NCBI RefSeq assembly: GCF_003646465.1
Contig: NZ_QZEX01000010.1
Coordinates: 62,001 to 126,000 of the forward strand
Reading direction: 5' to 3'
Source: Chachezhania antarctica
Lineage (GTDB): Bacteria > Pseudomonadota > Alphaproteobacteria > Rhodobacterales > Rhodobacteraceae
Length of the DNA stretch: 64,000 bases
The translations under genes and the position numbers were made by a program. Positions 62,282 through 64,000 of this stretch are shown here, piece by piece (the stretch's first letter is position 1; each line of letters opens with the position of its first letter). The notes below the pieces were generated by a model that saw nothing but the letters and a program-made list of their open reading frames with translations, was not told the DNA's origin and searched no databases.

Positions 62282-62997
62282 GCGGCCCCCTCCTTTGCGA
62301 AACCGGAATCATACCCGCTCGAATCTTTGGAGATTCTCACCCGGTTGAACTCTTCCAGTTTCGGGTAGGTTTCCTTGAAGGCCGTCAGGAATTCCGCCAT
62401 CGGCGCATCGACATAAAGACCCCGGTCGTTCACATATTCCATGTGGCGCTGGTCCTGCTCGTCGAATTCGTGGAAAAGAGCATCATGATAGCCGTCAAAG
62501 ACCAGAGGCTTGACCCCGAATCTTTCACACAGCTCTATGTTGAAAGCGGGTGTGACCTTATAGGATTCACCACCCAGCCAAAGTTGAACATAACCGTGAT
62601 AGATAAAGAGATCGGTCCCCATCAGCTCCTGCAGCTTGGGAGTATTCAGGTGGTTGCGCACGTCCGCGAATCCCAAAGCGGCGGGGATACCGACGGCGCG
62701 CAGACAGGCGGCAAGTAGGATTGCCTTGGGGACGCAGAAGGCTGCCTCCGCCCCGGCGATCCGGCTGGCACGATAAGAATCTTCATCCAGCGCAAAACAA
62801 TACGGGTCGTAACGGATATCGTCGCGAACCGCTTCGAACAGGCGGATCGCCTTATCTCGATTGGTCGCGTCCACAGGAAGATCGCGCAAAGCCGATGTGA
62901 TGAAACCCTGCACTTCGAGGCTGTCGCTCTCGACAAAGTGCGCGGGCAAGACAAAGCGCGCAGCTTCTGTCGGCAGGTCGTCATGGGGTTGGGCCAT
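62278..62997 (-). CDS. Transglutaminase-like (Cys-His) protein
   Basis: 239 residues from ATG 62997. Cys88 in AEAAFCVPKAILLAACLRAV, His134 in YHGYVQLWL and Asn153 in KVTPAFN make the catalytic triad layout of bacterial transglutaminase-like/cysteine-peptidase proteins (Asp is the usual third member). No signal peptide. It is the first gene of an otherwise pure acyl-CoA operon and sits behind operator site 7. Function in such a pathway is unknown; acyl transfer or thioester hydrolysis using the Cys is a guess. Confidence 0.8.
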   Translation of the reverse strand: MAQPHDDLPTEAARFVLPAHFVESDSLEVQGFITSALRDLPVDATNRDKAIRLFEAVRDDIRYDPYCFALDEDSYRASRIAGAEAAFCVPKAILLAACLRAVGIPAALGFADVRNHLNTPKLQELMGTDLFIYHGYVQLWLGGESYKVTPAFNIELCERFGVKPLVFDGYHDALFHEFDEQDQRHMEYVNDRGLYVDAPMAEFLTAFKETYPKLEEFNRVRISKDSSGYDSGFAKEGAA

Positions 62998-63014
62998 TGG
63001 ATCTGTCCATTTTT

Positions 63015-63032
63015 TTCTAACAAATGTTAGAA
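63015..63032 (-). promoter_or_regulatory. Operator site 7 upstream of the transglutaminase-led operon
   Basis: TTCTAACA-AA-TGTTAGAA, the longest perfect copy (18 bases, core 63017-63030). It lies 18 bases before ATG 62997 on the minus strand, in the gap between two minus-strand genes. TTAGAA of the arm may be the -10, with TTCAGA 17 bases upstream as -35. Confidence 0.78.
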
Positions 63033-63063
63033 TACAATCTGAAAACCTGCGGGTCAACGAGAT

Positions 63064-64000
63064 TTATTCTGTTTTTCGCAAGTCCTGGCCAAAGCGGGTA
63101 TTGTCTTCCCCCAAAGCCGCAGCACGGCCGGCCGAAGTTGCCGCACAACGGAATTCCGGAGCAATTGGCAGCGGCAGCGCCGGTACCTCCCGACCAGAAA
63201 TGTTCAGCTTCCGCGCGAATACGCCGCGTGCGATAAAATGCGGATCGGCCGCAGCTTCGGCTGGCGTTTTCACGACGGAACAGCAACAGTCCGCCGCGGC
63301 CAACAAAGACTCCCAATGGGTCGAGGGCTGGTCGCCCAGACGGCGCGCCACTTCCGCAACACTGGCATTGGGGTCGGACCAGTCATCACGAAGCTCCTGC
63401 GGCAGGCCGATGACATCGCAGAACCTCTGCCAGAACTTTTCCTCGATCGCCCCGACGGCGATCTGACGGCCGTCCGCCGCGGTATAGAGACGATAGCGCG
63501 CTAGGCCGCCGGTCAGACGGCTGCTGCCGCTTGCGATGTCATTGCCGGCGATCACGCCATCTGCATGGGCCCAGTAGGCAAAGGCAAACGCCCCCTCAGA
63601 CATGGCGACATCAAGATGCGTCCCCTGACCGCTTGCCTGCCGCGCAATCAGGGCCAGCAGGATATTCACCACCGCCGGATAGGTTCCGCCCCCGATATCA
63701 GCGACCAACCCGAAGGGCATGGTTGGCTGCTGATCCGGTCCCCGGCTCAGCGACAGGATCCCCGAATCGCCCACATAATTGAGATCGTGCCCGGCAGTCG
63801 AAGCCTTCGGGCCGGTCTGTCCATAGCCGGTGATCGAACAATAGATGAGACCGGGATTGATCTCGCGCACGGCCTCGTATCCCAGACCGAGCCGGTCCAT
63901 CACTCCGGGGCGAAATTGCTCTACCAGAACATCGGCCTTTTCAAGCAAAGGGCGCAGAACATTCATTGCGCCCTTTGACTTGAGGTCGATAGCCACTGAC
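63064..64000 (-). CDS. CaiB/BaiF family, alpha-methylacyl-CoA racemase-like, N-terminus beyond window
   Basis: About 312 residues visible; the 5' part runs off the right edge. STAGHDLNYVGDSGIL and LVADIGGG carry the His/Asp pair of alpha-methylacyl-CoA racemases; FRPGVMDRLGLGYEA and GTHLDVAMSEGAF are family motifs. Second such protein beside 51218-52321, so two different alpha-methyl intermediates may be handled, or one acts as CoA-transferase. Stop at 63064 is 31 bases before operator site 7. Confidence 0.83.
   Translation of the reverse strand, partial: SVAIDLKSKGAMNVLRPLLEKADVLVEQFRPGVMDRLGLGYEAVREINPGLIYCSITGYGQTGPKASTAGHDLNYVGDSGILSLSRGPDQQPTMPFGLVADIGGGTYPAVVNILLALIARQASGQGTHLDVAMSEGAFAFAYWAHADGVIAGNDIASGSSRLTGGLARYRLYTAADGRQIAVGAIEEKFWQRFCDVIGLPQELRDDWSDPNASVAEVARRLGDQPSTHWESLLAAADCCCSVVKTPAEAAADPHFIARGVFARKLNISGREVPALPLPIAPEFRCAATSAGRAAALGEDNTRFGQDLRKTE

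Noticed and set aside
1-64000. CRISPR arrays, tRNA, rRNA and riboswitches
   Set aside because: No regularly spaced repeats, cloverleaf signatures or known leader motifs were noticed by eye; a covariance-model search would settle this.

Overview
The window reads as one continuous catabolic island from a GC-rich alphaproteobacterium, most likely Rhodobacterales. This rests on base composition, closely packed GGAGG-type starts, ATGA/TGATG gene overlaps and the kind of genes present; no rRNA or marker gene fixes the taxon. Almost every gene encodes an acyl-CoA enzyme: nine more-or-less intact acyl-CoA dehydrogenases (one cut by the window edge), seven crotonase-fold hydratases/isomerases, six SDR dehydrogenases, two SCP-x-type thiolases, two MaoC-type hydratases, four hotdog/hexapeptide accessory proteins, five AMP-forming ligase genes (one broken), two CaiB/AMACR family proteins, HMG-CoA lyase, a citryl-CoA-lyase-like enzyme, and three separate biotin-dependent acyl-CoA carboxylases. 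No tRNA, rRNA or CRISPR array was seen.

Layout. 1-5.9 kb (minus): a Liu/Atu-type operon (TetR, carboxylase beta, methylglutaconyl-type hydratase, carboxylase alpha, acyl-CoA dehydrogenase). 6.1-8.1 kb (minus): SDR and SCP-x thiolase. 8.4 kb (plus): gamma-carbonic-anhydrase-like protein. 9.2-15.4 kb (minus): an Atu block with a geranyl-CoA-carboxylase-like beta subunit, an alpha subunit split into two genes, AtuA and a hydratase. 15.5-20.5 kb (plus): two tandem isovaleryl-CoA-dehydrogenase-like genes, SDR, hydratase and two thioesterases. 20.5-21.9 kb (minus): a regulator made of two fused TetR units. 21.9-26.8 kb (plus): SDR, acyl-CoA synthetase, NmrA-like protein, AraC-type regulator, thioesterase. 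26.8-30.4 kb (minus): frameshifted ligase and a 2,4-dienoyl-CoA-reductase-like flavoprotein. 30.4-43.3 kb (plus): long operon with dehydrogenases, a PaaK-like ligase, the third carboxylase, HMG-CoA lyase, a citryl-CoA-lyase-like protein and a MaoC-like hydratase. 43.4-51.2 kb (plus): a branched-chain-type ABC uptake system with an embedded acyl-CoA ligase. 51.2-55.7 kb: racemase-like protein, hydratase, thiolase, dehydrogenase. 55.7-57.4 kb: a gene-poor scar with truncated remnants. 57.5-64 kb (minus): an atypical ligase, hydratase, a two-subunit acyl-CoA dehydrogenase, MaoC protein, transglutaminase-like protein and a second racemase-like gene.

How it fits together. The ABC system and ligases would import and activate an acid; dehydrogenases, hydratases, SDRs and SCP-x thiolases would shorten it; racemases would invert alpha-methyl centres; carboxylases, methylglutaconyl-type hydratase and HMG-CoA lyase would remove beta-methyl branches. 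The whole suits methyl-branched or isoprenoid (terpenoid-derived) acyl chains; the actual substrate is not shown by the sequence.

The most interesting signal is regulatory: seven copies of a palindrome with core CTAACA-N2-TGTTAG lie in promoter regions across the entire window, several between recognisable -35 and -10 boxes, and two sit beside the TetR genes, one of which is a covalent TetR tandem. This suggests a single regulon spanning at least 57 kb.
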